From Ferroplasma sp. (lineage in GTDB: Archaea > Thermoplasmatota > Thermoplasmata > Thermoplasmatales > Thermoplasmataceae): a DNA stretch of 64,000 nt. The translations under genes and the position numbers were made by a program. The notes beneath the pieces were generated by a model. The model was not told the DNA's origin. It made no database searches and worked only from the letters and a program-made list of their open reading frames with translations. The stretch is taken from assembly GCF_031200575.1 (NCBI RefSeq), contig NZ_CP133597.1, forward strand, positions 310,001-374,000, read 5' to 3'. Of the stretch, positions 54,875-63,857 are shown one piece after another. Positions within the stretch are counted from its first letter, which is position 1, and every line of letters begins with the position of its first letter.

Positions 54875-55150
54875 TTATTTTTTGCCTTTCTTATTGGGAT
54901 TGTATGCATAATTATTGTATTTAGAGCGGTACCATACGGCAGTCATGATTATTGTTACTATTACAAAGAAGCCGGTTATGGCTACAGAATAGGCATCAGG
55001 GTCATAACCGCTGTATGTTCCCGATGTAAGTGCTGCGGTAATTATGGTAATTCCTGTCATTACTATGATAAATGCCTTTATCCCCGCCTCGCTCCTGCAT
55101 TTAGGTTCTTTTTCCTCTCTGTCCTTTTCATTATTTTCTATGGTTTCCAT
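54875..55150 (-). CDS. Small two-helix membrane protein linked to YedE
   Basis: 91 residues. Charged N-terminus (NNEKDREEKEPKCRSEAG, one Cys), two hydrophobic helices (about 24-44 and 53-73), and a basic/Asn-rich tail ending NKKGKK. It starts 1 bp after the yedE stop, so it is co-transcribed and probably works beside that transporter. No family recognised. Confidence 0.65.
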   Translation of the reverse strand: METIENNEKDREEKEPKCRSEAGIKAFIIVMTGITIITAALTSGTYSGYDPDAYSVAITGFFVIVTIIMTAVWYRSKYNNYAYNPNKKGKK

Positions 55151-55151
55151 T

Positions 55152-56369
55152 TTAATCCACCACCTTTCTGTATATTATGTGTGCAACAATCAGCAGTGAT
55201 ATCATCACGATTATGAAGAATTCCAGGCTGCTTACTGCCATCTGCAAATCTCCGCTAAGTATATGCCCTGATGCACATCCATCTGCCATTCTTGCACCCA
55301 GTAGCATAAGGAAAGCACCGGAGAATGCACCTGCTGCTCTTTTTATCTGGCTGTTCCCGAATCTCTTCTCCCATGAAGGGGGTATCACATTATTGAATGA
55401 CTGGAACCTCCTTGTAAAGAATATGGATGCCAGGAATGCACCGAATAATGTGCCTATATCACTGAATGGCTCCCATCCTATAGTATGTACAACCAGTGTG
55501 CTGTATTTCCATGTGCCTGCAGGAAGCCAGATTTTTGCAACTATCCACGAATATGTTGTTGATTCTCCGAATATCTGGTGCAGGAACATTTCAAGCACCA
55601 CAGTCAATCCTATTATTATGCCCACAGACATCATGACAACTCCGAAGAGCTTGGATGAAACCGTCCAATGGTAATTCACCTTCTCCGGAAGATTATGCTT
55701 GCCCAGGGGCATTGAGGCACCTTCAAGAAGCATTCCCGCCGTTTCCACGTATTTGCCCTGTTCCTCCGGACTTAGGGTTTTCTCCTTGTGAAGCGAATTA
55801 TAAGCACAGCTTTTCCCGCCCTTATATCTTGGAAGGAAGTACGCCACTGAAAACATGATAATTGCCCATACAATTGCTATACCGAAACCTACATACAGAT
55901 CTGTGTCAACGGTTCCACCGAAGTAGATCTGGCCAAAATTATCGTATGTTACAAGCCAGTGCCCGAAGGATGTCTGATAAATCAATGTCCATGATGCCGC
56001 ACCAAGCAGTCCGCCCAGGACAGCATATACCGCATCTCTCCTGCCTTCACCGAGGGCCATCCAGACTGTACCCGGGACGTATCCTGATATTGCTATTCCT
56101 GTTCCGAATATGGCTGCACCCAGTGCAACTCCCCATACATAGTCAGGCTTAACTCCCCAGTGGAAGGATACTCCAAGCGCTGCAAGTCCGTATAATGCCA
56201 GTGCACCTGCACCGATTGCAATTGCTATACATCCTACAAATAAACGGTCTTTCCATCTGCCTAGCCTGATCAAAACTTCCGGGTTTGAAATACCCCATGC
56301 CTCTGCCAGGCCACCAATTAACATGCCGATGAATAGGCCAATCCATTCCCATGCTGTTACGGAAATCAT
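55152..56369 (-). CDS. yedE: YeeE/YedE (TsuA-like) sulfur-compound transporter
   Basis: 405 residues, about ten membrane helices in two repeated halves. The C-terminal half carries GARMADGCASGHILSG, the hallmark YeeE/YedE segment with a central Cys; the first half has the matching GTGIAISGYVPGTVWMALGEG. The best-studied relative, TsuA, imports thiosulfate through stacked Cys residues. Here the first-half Cys is replaced (GYVPG), so mechanism may differ. No TusA-like gene is adjacent. Inverted repeats overlap the promoter. Confidence 0.9.
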   Translation of the reverse strand: MISVTAWEWIGLFIGMLIGGLAEAWGISNPEVLIRLGRWKDRLFVGCIAIAIGAGALALYGLAALGVSFHWGVKPDYVWGVALGAAIFGTGIAISGYVPGTVWMALGEGRRDAVYAVLGGLLGAASWTLIYQTSFGHWLVTYDNFGQIYFGGTVDTDLYVGFGIAIVWAIIMFSVAYFLPRYKGGKSCAYNSLHKEKTLSPEEQGKYVETAGMLLEGASMPLGKHNLPEKVNYHWTVSSKLFGVVMMSVGIIIGLTVVLEMFLHQIFGESTTYSWIVAKIWLPAGTWKYSTLVVHTIGWEPFSDIGTLFGAFLASIFFTRRFQSFNNVIPPSWEKRFGNSQIKRAAGAFSGAFLMLLGARMADGCASGHILSGDLQMAVSSLEFFIIVMISLLIVAHIIYRKVVD

Positions 56370-56379
56370 TTTAGTTCAC

Positions 56380-56413
56380 AACGAATTATTTCTAAAAAGT
56401 ATTTTAATTCGTT
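56380..56413. promoter_or_regulatory. Inverted repeat AACGAATT-N18-AATTCGTT over the yedE promoter
   Basis: Perfect 8-bp arms (56380-56387, 56406-56413) span the place where the yedE TATA box should be (TTTTTAGAAA on the minus strand, about 26 nt before the ATG at 56369). A repressor bound here would block TBP or TFB. Confidence 0.4.
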
Positions 56414-56460
56414 ACCTTATATGTTAACTGATTTATTTAAATATTAAAATGGTTCAGCTT

Positions 56461-56495
56461 GTGAATCAATTAAATTCACGTTACTTTGTTGTAAC
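56461..56495. promoter_or_regulatory. Two adjacent short inverted repeats between yedE and a small membrane gene
   Basis: GTGAAT (56461-56466) / ATTCAC (56474-56479) and, directly next, GTTAC (56480-56484) / GTAAC (56491-56495). They lie in the 225-bp divergent spacer that holds no gene, and could be operators for either side. Confidence 0.3.
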
Positions 56496-56594
56496 CGAAC
56501 AGGCACTCACCTTCTCTGACAACTACTAAAATAAAAATAAGCGCTATACTTAAACAGCATAAAGATTAATATACAGGGTGTAAATGGGTTTATC

Positions 56595-56786
56595 ATGGAC
56601 AGGCTTGCCATGGCAGATTATGCTATCGGTGCTGTAGCGGTTATTCTGGTAATTTACAGTGCCATATCAAACATTTTCTTTTCATTCAAATATTTCACTT
56701 ACTATGCCGCACTGCCAACCCTGATAATTCTGGTGCCACTGTATCTTTTGCACAGGCATATATACAAATTGAGAAATTCAAATTAA
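56595..56786 (+). CDS. Small two-helix membrane protein, unrecognised
   Basis: 63 residues, hydrophobic segments about 7-24 and 35-52, ending with a basic HRHIYKLRNSN. A weak TATA (AAGATTAATATAC, about 56562-56574) precedes it by about 27 nt. No family recognised; divergent from yedE. Confidence 0.5.
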   Translation: MDRLAMADYAIGAVAVILVIYSAISNIFFSFKYFTYYAALPTLIILVPLYLLHRHIYKLRNSN

Positions 56787-56872
56787 AAAAATCACCTATA
56801 GTATTAATATCCGTTATTATGATGGTTCCCATTAACGGAAGAATTAAATATCATGTATGATTTAGTTTATAT

Positions 56873-58111
56873 ATGAGTGAGAATCACACGCAAATCGACG
56901 TAGTTAAGGAGGCGCAGACAGTTGGTGGCGCCTTAAAGGTGATTATACCCGTGGCTTTAGGTATGTTCCTTGTTGGCTTTGATGCTGATCTGTACTTTTT
57001 TGGCGGTACATTTATAACTAGTATAATACATGTAAATGCGTTTTATATCGGCGTAGCGTCCTCTGGATTTGCAGCAGGTATTGCAATATTTAGTATTATA
57101 GGAGGGTTTATATTTGATAAAATTACTACAAGAAATGGCATAATTATCTCTCTTGCCATAATATCAATTTTTTCTACAATGACTGGTTTTGTGACAAATG
57201 AATATGAACTTGTTGCATATAGATTCCTCGTTGGATTCGGAACAGGCATGATTCAACCGGAGATAATCGCTTTCCTTGGAGATATAAGGCCGAAAAGAAG
57301 ACAAACTGTTATAGCCTCTGAAGGCATAGCATTTGGACTTGGATTATTTGTCGCACCTTACATATTTTCTGCGTACTCAACCTTGGCAACCTTTGATATA
57401 CCATTTATAATAGCGGGTATTGCCGGGGCTATTTTAATAGTTGTTGTATTAGCTTTGGTTCCATCCAAGTACAAAGCTTATAAGAAGCCAGAAAAAAGTA
57501 TGATTGAAATCATAAACAAACCCCTCATATTTATATCAGCGTCATTTTTATTTTTTGGTATTTCCTATTTTGCTTTTGATAGTTATGCAACTCCCTACAT
57601 GGAATTTTATGGATTTTCGAAGGGGGCTGCGGCAGTGGCATTCTCGACATTTGGACTGGCACTACTAATAGCAACACTTCCGGGGGGCATTATTGGAGAC
57701 AAATTTAAAAGAAAATTTGTGATCATAGTTTCAGCGCTTATAATGTTAATAGCCAATGTAATAATGTTCGTACACACACCCATATTTCTTGTAATTACAA
57801 TAAGTATAATTCTATTTGGAGCTGGCTATGGCATATATGGAAATGTATCAGCCTTTGCTCAGGAAACAGTAGAAGATCAGTGGAGGGGCTCTGCTGTAGG
57901 CTTTATGTTTTTAATATTTAATATCGGCTCACTTATAGGGGGCACTCTAATGGGTGCTGCGGTGAGTCTATTCGGGTACCAGCTGGCAGGCTTGTATGTG
58001 ATGATTATACCTATGTTATTGAGCTTCATATTGATAACATTAACCCCAAAGATTAAGATTCCATCGGGAGATAAATCTGCTAAACCAAACAAAGCAATGG
58101 AGGCGGAGTAA
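56873..58111 (+). CDS. MFS transporter, sugar-porter-like
   Basis: 412 residues, 12 helices. The loop 2-3 motif appears as GGFIFDKITTRNGII, helix 4 has YRFLVGFGTGMIQPE, and the second-half loop reads GGIIGDKFKRKFVII. General match is to the sugar-transporter/metabolite:H+ group often expanded in Thermoplasmatales; peptides or amino acids are equally possible. GAATTAAATATCA (56841-56853) is placed for a leaderless message. A/T-richer third positions than the genes before 56 kb. Neighbours on the minus strand are peptidases. Confidence 0.88.
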   Translation: MSENHTQIDVVKEAQTVGGALKVIIPVALGMFLVGFDADLYFFGGTFITSIIHVNAFYIGVASSGFAAGIAIFSIIGGFIFDKITTRNGIIISLAIISIFSTMTGFVTNEYELVAYRFLVGFGTGMIQPEIIAFLGDIRPKRRQTVIASEGIAFGLGLFVAPYIFSAYSTLATFDIPFIIAGIAGAILIVVVLALVPSKYKAYKKPEKSMIEIINKPLIFISASFLFFGISYFAFDSYATPYMEFYGFSKGAAAVAFSTFGLALLIATLPGGIIGDKFKRKFVIIVSALIMLIANVIMFVHTPIFLVITISIILFGAGYGIYGNVSAFAQETVEDQWRGSAVGFMFLIFNIGSLIGGTLMGAAVSLFGYQLAGLYVMIIPMLLSFILITLTPKIKIPSGDKSAKPNKAMEAE

Positions 58112-58197
58112 TAATATTATTTTATATACTTGTATAAAGATAATAATCCATATTTCAATTCTTATAAAAATATCATGTTGGTAAAATTTTTAACTTT

Positions 58198-59349
58198 TTA
58201 AGATTCTGTAAGTCTTAAAGCAACTTTTAACAAAAGACATACACCCATTTGAAGAGCAGCCTCATCAATATTAAACTCCGGGCTATGATTGGGTGCAATT
58301 ATACCCTTTTCTTTATTTGATATTCCTAAGCGATAAAATGTGCCTTTTCTATGTTGGAGATAATAACCAAAATCTTCTCCTCCAAGTGCCTGATTGACTT
58401 CTATAACATGATCCTTGCCAATTAAGTTCTCAGCTTCCTCCTTAAGTATCGATGTTACATATGAATCATTTATCATCACTGGATAACCATATTCATATAT
58501 GTACTCATAATCTATGCCATACGCCGCCTTTAATCCGTTCATAATATTTTCTATAGATCGCTTTGCCTTATCTCGCTCTTCATCTGAAATTGTTCTTACT
58601 GTACCGGATAGATCAACCCTATCTGCAAGTACATTATGTCTATATCCTCCGTTAAATGTTCCAACAGTTATTGTGGAAGCAGATGTTTGAGAAAGAATTC
58701 TCGATATAATCGACTGAAGCATAACAACAAATTGAGCAGCGACATAAATTGCATCGATTCCCCTTTCTGGCATGGAGCCATGTCCACCTTTACCTTTAAT
58801 TTTAATATAAAAAGTATCTGAATTTGCAGAAACTGGACCAGCCCTATACCCAACAAATCCACTTTGGAGCCTAGAATCTACATGCTGACCTATTACGTAA
58901 TCTACATTATTTAAAAGACCATCCTCTATCATTTTTATTGCACCACCCGGGGGGTTTTCCTCAGCAGGTTGGAAAAACACTCTTATAGTTCCACCAAATT
59001 TAATTTTTTGGGATGTTAATTTCTTAGCCAGACCAAGAACCATGGCAGTATGGGCATCATGGCCACAGGCATGCATAACACCTTTATTTAAAGATTTATA
59101 TTCCAACTTATTTGCTTCCTGAACAGGCAACGCATCTATATCTGCTCTAACTGCAACAGTTTTGCCTTTACCCTCTCCTAGTACGTCGGCATAAACACCC
59201 GTACCTGCTATTCTTACTGGTTTTAGCCCCATCTTTTTAAGCTCTGTTACAATGAACTCTGATGTTTTTTCTTCTTTAAAGGATAATTCAGGATGGGCAT
59301 GAATATATCTCCTAATTTTTACTGTATAATCTTCAATTTCTGAACCCAT
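58198..59349 (-). CDS. M20 family metallo-amidohydrolase, second copy
   Basis: 383 residues, same architecture as the enzyme at 53559: RYIHAHPELSFKEEKTSEFI, VMHACGHDAHTAM, FQPAEENPPGGAIKM, GGHGSMPERGIDAIY, and NHSPEFNIDE at the C-terminus. The two are clear paralogues with many changes throughout, and this copy uses more A/T-ending codons. Probable role: releasing amino acids from peptides or N-acyl amino acids. It stands at the 3' side of a run with two further hydrolases. Confidence 0.94.
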   Translation of the reverse strand: MGSEIEDYTVKIRRYIHAHPELSFKEEKTSEFIVTELKKMGLKPVRIAGTGVYADVLGEGKGKTVAVRADIDALPVQEANKLEYKSLNKGVMHACGHDAHTAMVLGLAKKLTSQKIKFGGTIRVFFQPAEENPPGGAIKMIEDGLLNNVDYVIGQHVDSRLQSGFVGYRAGPVSANSDTFYIKIKGKGGHGSMPERGIDAIYVAAQFVVMLQSIISRILSQTSASTITVGTFNGGYRHNVLADRVDLSGTVRTISDEERDKAKRSIENIMNGLKAAYGIDYEYIYEYGYPVMINDSYVTSILKEEAENLIGKDHVIEVNQALGGEDFGYYLQHRKGTFYRLGISNKEKGIIAPNHSPEFNIDEAALQMGVCLLLKVALRLTES

Positions 59350-59415
59350 ATATCTTCAATAGTTATGTGTATATAAACTAATTCATTCTCTTAATGGAAT
59401 ATATTTTGTTTTCTA

Positions 59416-60723
59416 TTATTGAAATTTTGATAAAAAGTTTTTTGTATGTTCTACTGCTAGTTTAAAATTTTCTATACTAATGCTTTCATTGGGCGCATGT
59501 GCCTTTGATAGGTTGTCGCCAACTCCAATGGCACTGATCGCGTTTTTGATTCCAAGTTCCCTAGTAAATAGGGCCATTGGCTGTGTACCCGGAGAATTGA
59601 GCATAATAATCGGTTTGCTACCATAAGTTTGTATAGCCGATGAAATCATTTTTTGCGCCAGCTCTGTGTCAGGTGCTGTTCTTACTGGGTTCTCCATACC
59701 TAATGCATTGATTTCAAGATCAAAACCCAGATTATGTAAATATCCTTTCATTGATTTAAATATTGTTTCAGGATCCTGATCGGGAACCAGCCTGAAATCT
59801 ATTTTTGCCATAGCCTCGGCTGGTAATACGGTTTTTGTGCCTTCTTCTATGTATCCAGATATAATACCAGCTATATTACATGTGGGACTTGTAAATAATT
59901 CTCTAATTAAATTATCTTTTTCATTAAATTTGAAATTTTTTAACCCGTATGAATCTCTCATTTTTTCAATATTAAACGGGTAATCTTTTAAAATGTTCAT
60001 GTCCTTATTGCATAATGGAGTAATATTATCGTAAAAACCGGGTATTTGCACTTTTTCACAATCCTGTATACTTTTTAATGCATTTATCAAGTTCCACGCC
60101 GGGCTCGGTGCTATGGCAGCCAGTGAAGAATGTAGATCTGTTGTGCCAGTTCTACTTTTAAGTTCTATGTATAAGAGGCCTTTGACTCCTAGTGCAATAA
60201 CTGGTCTATTTTCCTCTCCTATCTGACTTCCTTCCATTATCACATCATCAGCAGCAAACCTATTTTTATTTTTTATTATAAAATCCTTAAGGTGCGGACT
60301 TCCGATTTCTTCTTCCCCCTCGTACAAAAATTTTAAATTTACATGTAGTTCATTGTCCTTGATAGCTTCCATAACTCCGAAAATTCTAGCCATTAGTGTT
60401 CCCTTATTGTCTGCTGCCCCCCTAGCGTAAATCCTCCCATTTTCTTCTGTTGCCCCGAAAGGTGCATGTGTCCATTTATTTTCTGGGTCTATTGGTTGAA
60501 CATCATAATGGTTATACACTAAAAGTGTTCTAGGAGCATCTATAAAATACTCTCCATAGACAACTGGGTTTCCTGATGTGTGCATTATTTCACCCTTAAT
60601 TCCCATATTTTTGAGTAACGAATTGAGGTACGATGCTGTTTCATTTATACCTGTTGCCTTCGCAGATATCGATGGGATTTTAAGAATTTTTTTGTACTCA
60701 TCTAGCATTTTATTAAAATCCAT
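59416..60723 (-). CDS. M20 family dipeptidase (ArgE/DapE/CNDP-type)
   Basis: 435 residues from ATG at 60723; GAGGTG in the end of the upstream gene stands about 7 nt ahead, so the earlier in-frame ATG at 60738 is less likely. Metal ligands: VYNHYDVQPIDP (His-x-Asp), RGAADNKGTLMARI (Asp), YEGEEEIGSPHLKDF (catalytic Glu and ligand Glu), and the C-terminal KAHAPNESI His. The lid domain has the dimer His (TTDLHSS). Substrates are dipeptides, often X-His or other. Coupled with the amidohydrolase upstream. Confidence 0.92.
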   Translation of the reverse strand: MDFNKMLDEYKKILKIPSISAKATGINETASYLNSLLKNMGIKGEIMHTSGNPVVYGEYFIDAPRTLLVYNHYDVQPIDPENKWTHAPFGATEENGRIYARGAADNKGTLMARIFGVMEAIKDNELHVNLKFLYEGEEEIGSPHLKDFIIKNKNRFAADDVIMEGSQIGEENRPVIALGVKGLLYIELKSRTGTTDLHSSLAAIAPSPAWNLINALKSIQDCEKVQIPGFYDNITPLCNKDMNILKDYPFNIEKMRDSYGLKNFKFNEKDNLIRELFTSPTCNIAGIISGYIEEGTKTVLPAEAMAKIDFRLVPDQDPETIFKSMKGYLHNLGFDLEINALGMENPVRTAPDTELAQKMISSAIQTYGSKPIIMLNSPGTQPMALFTRELGIKNAISAIGVGDNLSKAHAPNESISIENFKLAVEHTKNFLSKFQ

Positions 60724-60724
60724 T

Positions 60725-61924
60725 CTAAAACACCTCATTTCCGCCTAGGTATACATGGTCAATTTTAGCGATATCTGAAATATTTTCAGATGGTTCCCCA
60801 TTAATAATTAAAACGTCTGCTTTATACCCTATGGATAAACGCCCTCTGTGGATTCCAATATTATTGACATTTCCTGTAGCAGATCTTAAGGCTTCAATGG
60901 CATTCATATTGCCATATTTGGTCATAAGTATAAGTTCATTCCAGTTTTTTCCAATATCTATATCTTTTCCTGTTTCAAACCCAAGATCGGTGCCACACAA
61001 GATATTTATTCCAAGATTTTTGGCTTTTGGTAATACCTGCTTTATACCATCTATTACGTTTGTAATTTTTTCTAAGCCCCATGAATTTACGCCGATTTCC
61101 CTACCATATTTAAACAGTAGTTCCTGTATTGAAAGTGTTGGGGTTAGTGATACATTTTTTTCCGCCATTAATTTAAGAGTTTCATCGGATGCCATGGTGG
61201 CATGTTCTATGGATTTAACTCCAGATATTACTGCATTTTTTACACCCTGATCACCGTGTGCATGAGCTGCAACATAAGTTCCAGATTTTCTTGCTTCGTT
61301 AACAATGGCTCTTATCTCTTCAACTGTAAATTGTTCTTGGTCTGGTCTATCACTTTGTGAAAGCACACCTCCTGTACTGAAAATTTTTATGAAATCGGCT
61401 CCCTGCCTTAGTACAGTTCTAGCTCCTTTAATGCATCCTTCAGTTCCATCACATATCTCCGACATTCCACGATCCTCGTTCCATTTTATAGGTATAGTAT
61501 GTGAAAATTCTCCATGTCCGAATGTTTGGCTTAAAGGTTTTCCGGCTGCAATTATATCTGGCCCGGTTAAATAGCCATTTTTTATTGCATTTCTAAGGTA
61601 GATTGCGTTTGTTCCACCACAGTCGCGTACAGTGGTAAATCCAGCCTTCAATATCTTATTTAGCCATGGAATGGTAGCAAGGAGCTTAATATTGGGATCT
61701 TCTATTAACGATTCCATAATCAGATTCCCAGATTTGGCCCCAGTAAGATGTATATGTGAATCAATCATACCCGGCATTATAAATGCACCTTTATACTCTC
61801 TCACATCATCAGATTTAATGTTATTCCCCACCTCTTTAATTATGCCATCTTCAATTAACACGGAATTCGCGTTCAAAATATTATTTCCATCAAATAGAGT
61901 TTCTCCCTTTATAACATACTTCAT
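60725..61924 (-). CDS. Amidohydrolase, prolidase/imidazolonepropionase-like
   Basis: 399 residues. Metal site His-x-His in MIDSHIHLTGAKS, a carboxylate-or-Lys region GADFIKIFSTGGVLSQ, His in YVAAHAHGDQGVKN, and Asp in ILCGTDLGFETGKD. The TIM-barrel amidohydrolase subgroup includes Xaa-Pro dipeptidases and other cyclic-amide hydrolases; adjacency to dipeptidases favours X-Pro or N-acyl dipeptides. First gene of the three-gene minus-strand unit. Its stop precedes the dipeptidase start by 1 bp. Confidence 0.88.
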   Translation of the reverse strand: MKYVIKGETLFDGNNILNANSVLIEDGIIKEVGNNIKSDDVREYKGAFIMPGMIDSHIHLTGAKSGNLIMESLIEDPNIKLLATIPWLNKILKAGFTTVRDCGGTNAIYLRNAIKNGYLTGPDIIAAGKPLSQTFGHGEFSHTIPIKWNEDRGMSEICDGTEGCIKGARTVLRQGADFIKIFSTGGVLSQSDRPDQEQFTVEEIRAIVNEARKSGTYVAAHAHGDQGVKNAVISGVKSIEHATMASDETLKLMAEKNVSLTPTLSIQELLFKYGREIGVNSWGLEKITNVIDGIKQVLPKAKNLGINILCGTDLGFETGKDIDIGKNWNELILMTKYGNMNAIEALRSATGNVNNIGIHRGRLSIGYKADVLIINGEPSENISDIAKIDHVYLGGNEVF

Positions 61925-62060
61925 AAAATTATAACGTTAATTTAACTATAAATGTATCGGTAACTATCCTTGATTGTGTATAATATTGCTGATATTATTA
62001 AATCTGATATACCAAAATTTCCATTAGAGCGCATCAGAGTTTCCAATACTCATTGTAAAT

Positions 62061-62070
62061 TTATTTAATT
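62061..62070 (+). promoter_or_regulatory. TATA box of the S9 peptidase gene
   Basis: TTATTTAATT is centred about 25 nt before ATG 62090, supporting that ATG as start of a leaderless transcript rather than the GTG at 62084. Confidence 0.5.
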
Positions 62071-62089
62071 TAGTATTCAATAAGTGATT

Positions 62090-63853
62090 ATGAAAGGGAA
62101 CGATGCTTATAAAATAACCTTAGTTGGAGAGATTTTTTCCAGTGAGGGGAGAATATTCTTTACCAAAAGAGGAATAGAGAATGGAAAGTATACCTCACAT
62201 ATAATGGAATTAGGCGATAAATTAAAACAGGTCACCTCAGGTGTAAATGAACATTTACCAGCATATAGAGACGGTATGCTGTATTATGTAAGATATGACG
62301 AAAAAGGAGAAAGCCTAATGAAAATGGATCACCAATCAGAACCTATTGAAGTTGCTAGATTTAGAAAAATTAAAAAATTTATAGTCATGGATGAATGGGT
62401 TTTTGTGATTGCAAGTGAAAATGAGAAAAATGATGAACCATTTATAACCACTAAAATTAAATATAGGTTCAACGGTGTAGGGTTATTCAGAAGCCGATAC
62501 GCGTTGTATAAAATAGGAGAGAGCATTTCAAAAATTTACTCTGGGAATTTTGATGTAGAGGATATACAATCAGGGAAGAATAGGATAGTAATAAAAACAA
62601 CAGAAAATATGGATGATTATGGCATGGCGGATCTGTATGAGATTGATAAAGATGGGAACAAGCTGATAAGAATTACTGAAAAATCTTTGGTGATTAATGG
62701 GTTTGCAGTTTCGGATTCTGGTAAAATTGCCCTAAGTGGGCATATCGATCTTGATCCATGGGAAATCAATACTATTATTTATCCTGAGGAGGGAAAAACC
62801 ATTAAAATTGCAAACGATTCCTATGATTCCGTGTTGTCAGATCTATTCTTTACCTCTGCTTACAAAATAAAATTTTATGGTGATGATTTGTACTGCATAG
62901 GTCAGAAAGAGTCTTCATCTAATATATATCGTGTATCAGGAAACACAGTAAGCCAAATAACAGAAATAGATGGGAAAATTATAGATTTTGACATTGTAGA
63001 TGATGGTAAACTGGTTTATACCTATACTGATGCCACTCACCCATCTATAATTAAATATAAAACTGGTTATAATTTTAACGAGGGCATTAATCCAAGTATA
63101 GCAGATAAAATTGCACTTGATGGTGGTGAAGTTTTCTTTATGTTCAAGGATAAAAATTCCACTACCATAGTATTTATACACGGGGGTCCACAGACGGCCT
63201 ATGGGCATATATACTATATTGAATTTCAGTACTTCTATTCTAATGGCTATAACATACTTTATACAAATCCGCCAGGAAGCACAGGATACGGGCAAGAATA
63301 TGAAAAAGAATGTGTTGGAGACTGGGGAGGAAATGATTTTGAGTATATAAAGAAAGCAATGAAATTTGTAGTGAATAAATATGGCATATCAGATAGTTTT
63401 GCCCTTACAGGAGGGTCATATGGAGGTTTTATGACAAACTGGATCGTAACACATAGTAATATATTTAAATGTGCCATCTCTGAAAGGAGCATATCAAATT
63501 TGCTGAGTATGATAGGTACTAGTGATATTGGATTTTGGTTCAATTCACTACAAATGAATATAAAAGATCCATATAGTAAGGAAGGCATGAAAAAACTCAT
63601 GGAATACTCTCCTATAACTTATGTTAAAAATGTAAAAACCCCAGTTTTATTAATCACTGGAGAAGAGGATTACAGGTGTCCAATAGAACAGGCGGAGCAA
63701 TTTTTTGTGGGATTGAAACTTAATATGGTAGATAGCGAACTGATAAGATACCAGGGAGATAACCATGAACATGCGAGAGCAGGGGTGCCTAACAATATGG
63801 TCGACAGGCTTGAGAGAAAACTTGCATGGTTCAATAAATATATGAAAAATTAA
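62090..63853 (+). CDS. S9 family prolyl-oligopeptidase/acylaminoacyl peptidase
   Basis: 587 residues: an N-terminal beta-propeller (about 1-330) and an alpha/beta hydrolase. Ser443 in LTGGSYGGFMTN, Asp527 in ITGEEDYRCPIEQ and His559 in GDNHEHARAG form the triad; VFIHGGPQTAYG is the oxyanion region and NPPGSTGYGQEY follows. The start at 62090 fits the TATA spacing. The family removes acylated or oligopeptide N-terminal residues and works with dipeptidases downstream in peptide use. Codon use is A/T-rich (for example AGA for Arg), as for its neighbours. Confidence 0.95.
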   Translation: MKGNDAYKITLVGEIFSSEGRIFFTKRGIENGKYTSHIMELGDKLKQVTSGVNEHLPAYRDGMLYYVRYDEKGESLMKMDHQSEPIEVARFRKIKKFIVMDEWVFVIASENEKNDEPFITTKIKYRFNGVGLFRSRYALYKIGESISKIYSGNFDVEDIQSGKNRIVIKTTENMDDYGMADLYEIDKDGNKLIRITEKSLVINGFAVSDSGKIALSGHIDLDPWEINTIIYPEEGKTIKIANDSYDSVLSDLFFTSAYKIKFYGDDLYCIGQKESSSNIYRVSGNTVSQITEIDGKIIDFDIVDDGKLVYTYTDATHPSIIKYKTGYNFNEGINPSIADKIALDGGEVFFMFKDKNSTTIVFIHGGPQTAYGHIYYIEFQYFYSNGYNILYTNPPGSTGYGQEYEKECVGDWGGNDFEYIKKAMKFVVNKYGISDSFALTGGSYGGFMTNWIVTHSNIFKCAISERSISNLLSMIGTSDIGFWFNSLQMNIKDPYSKEGMKKLMEYSPITYVKNVKTPVLLITGEEDYRCPIEQAEQFFVGLKLNMVDSELIRYQGDNHEHARAGVPNNMVDRLERKLAWFNKYMKN

Positions 63854-63857
63854 ATAT

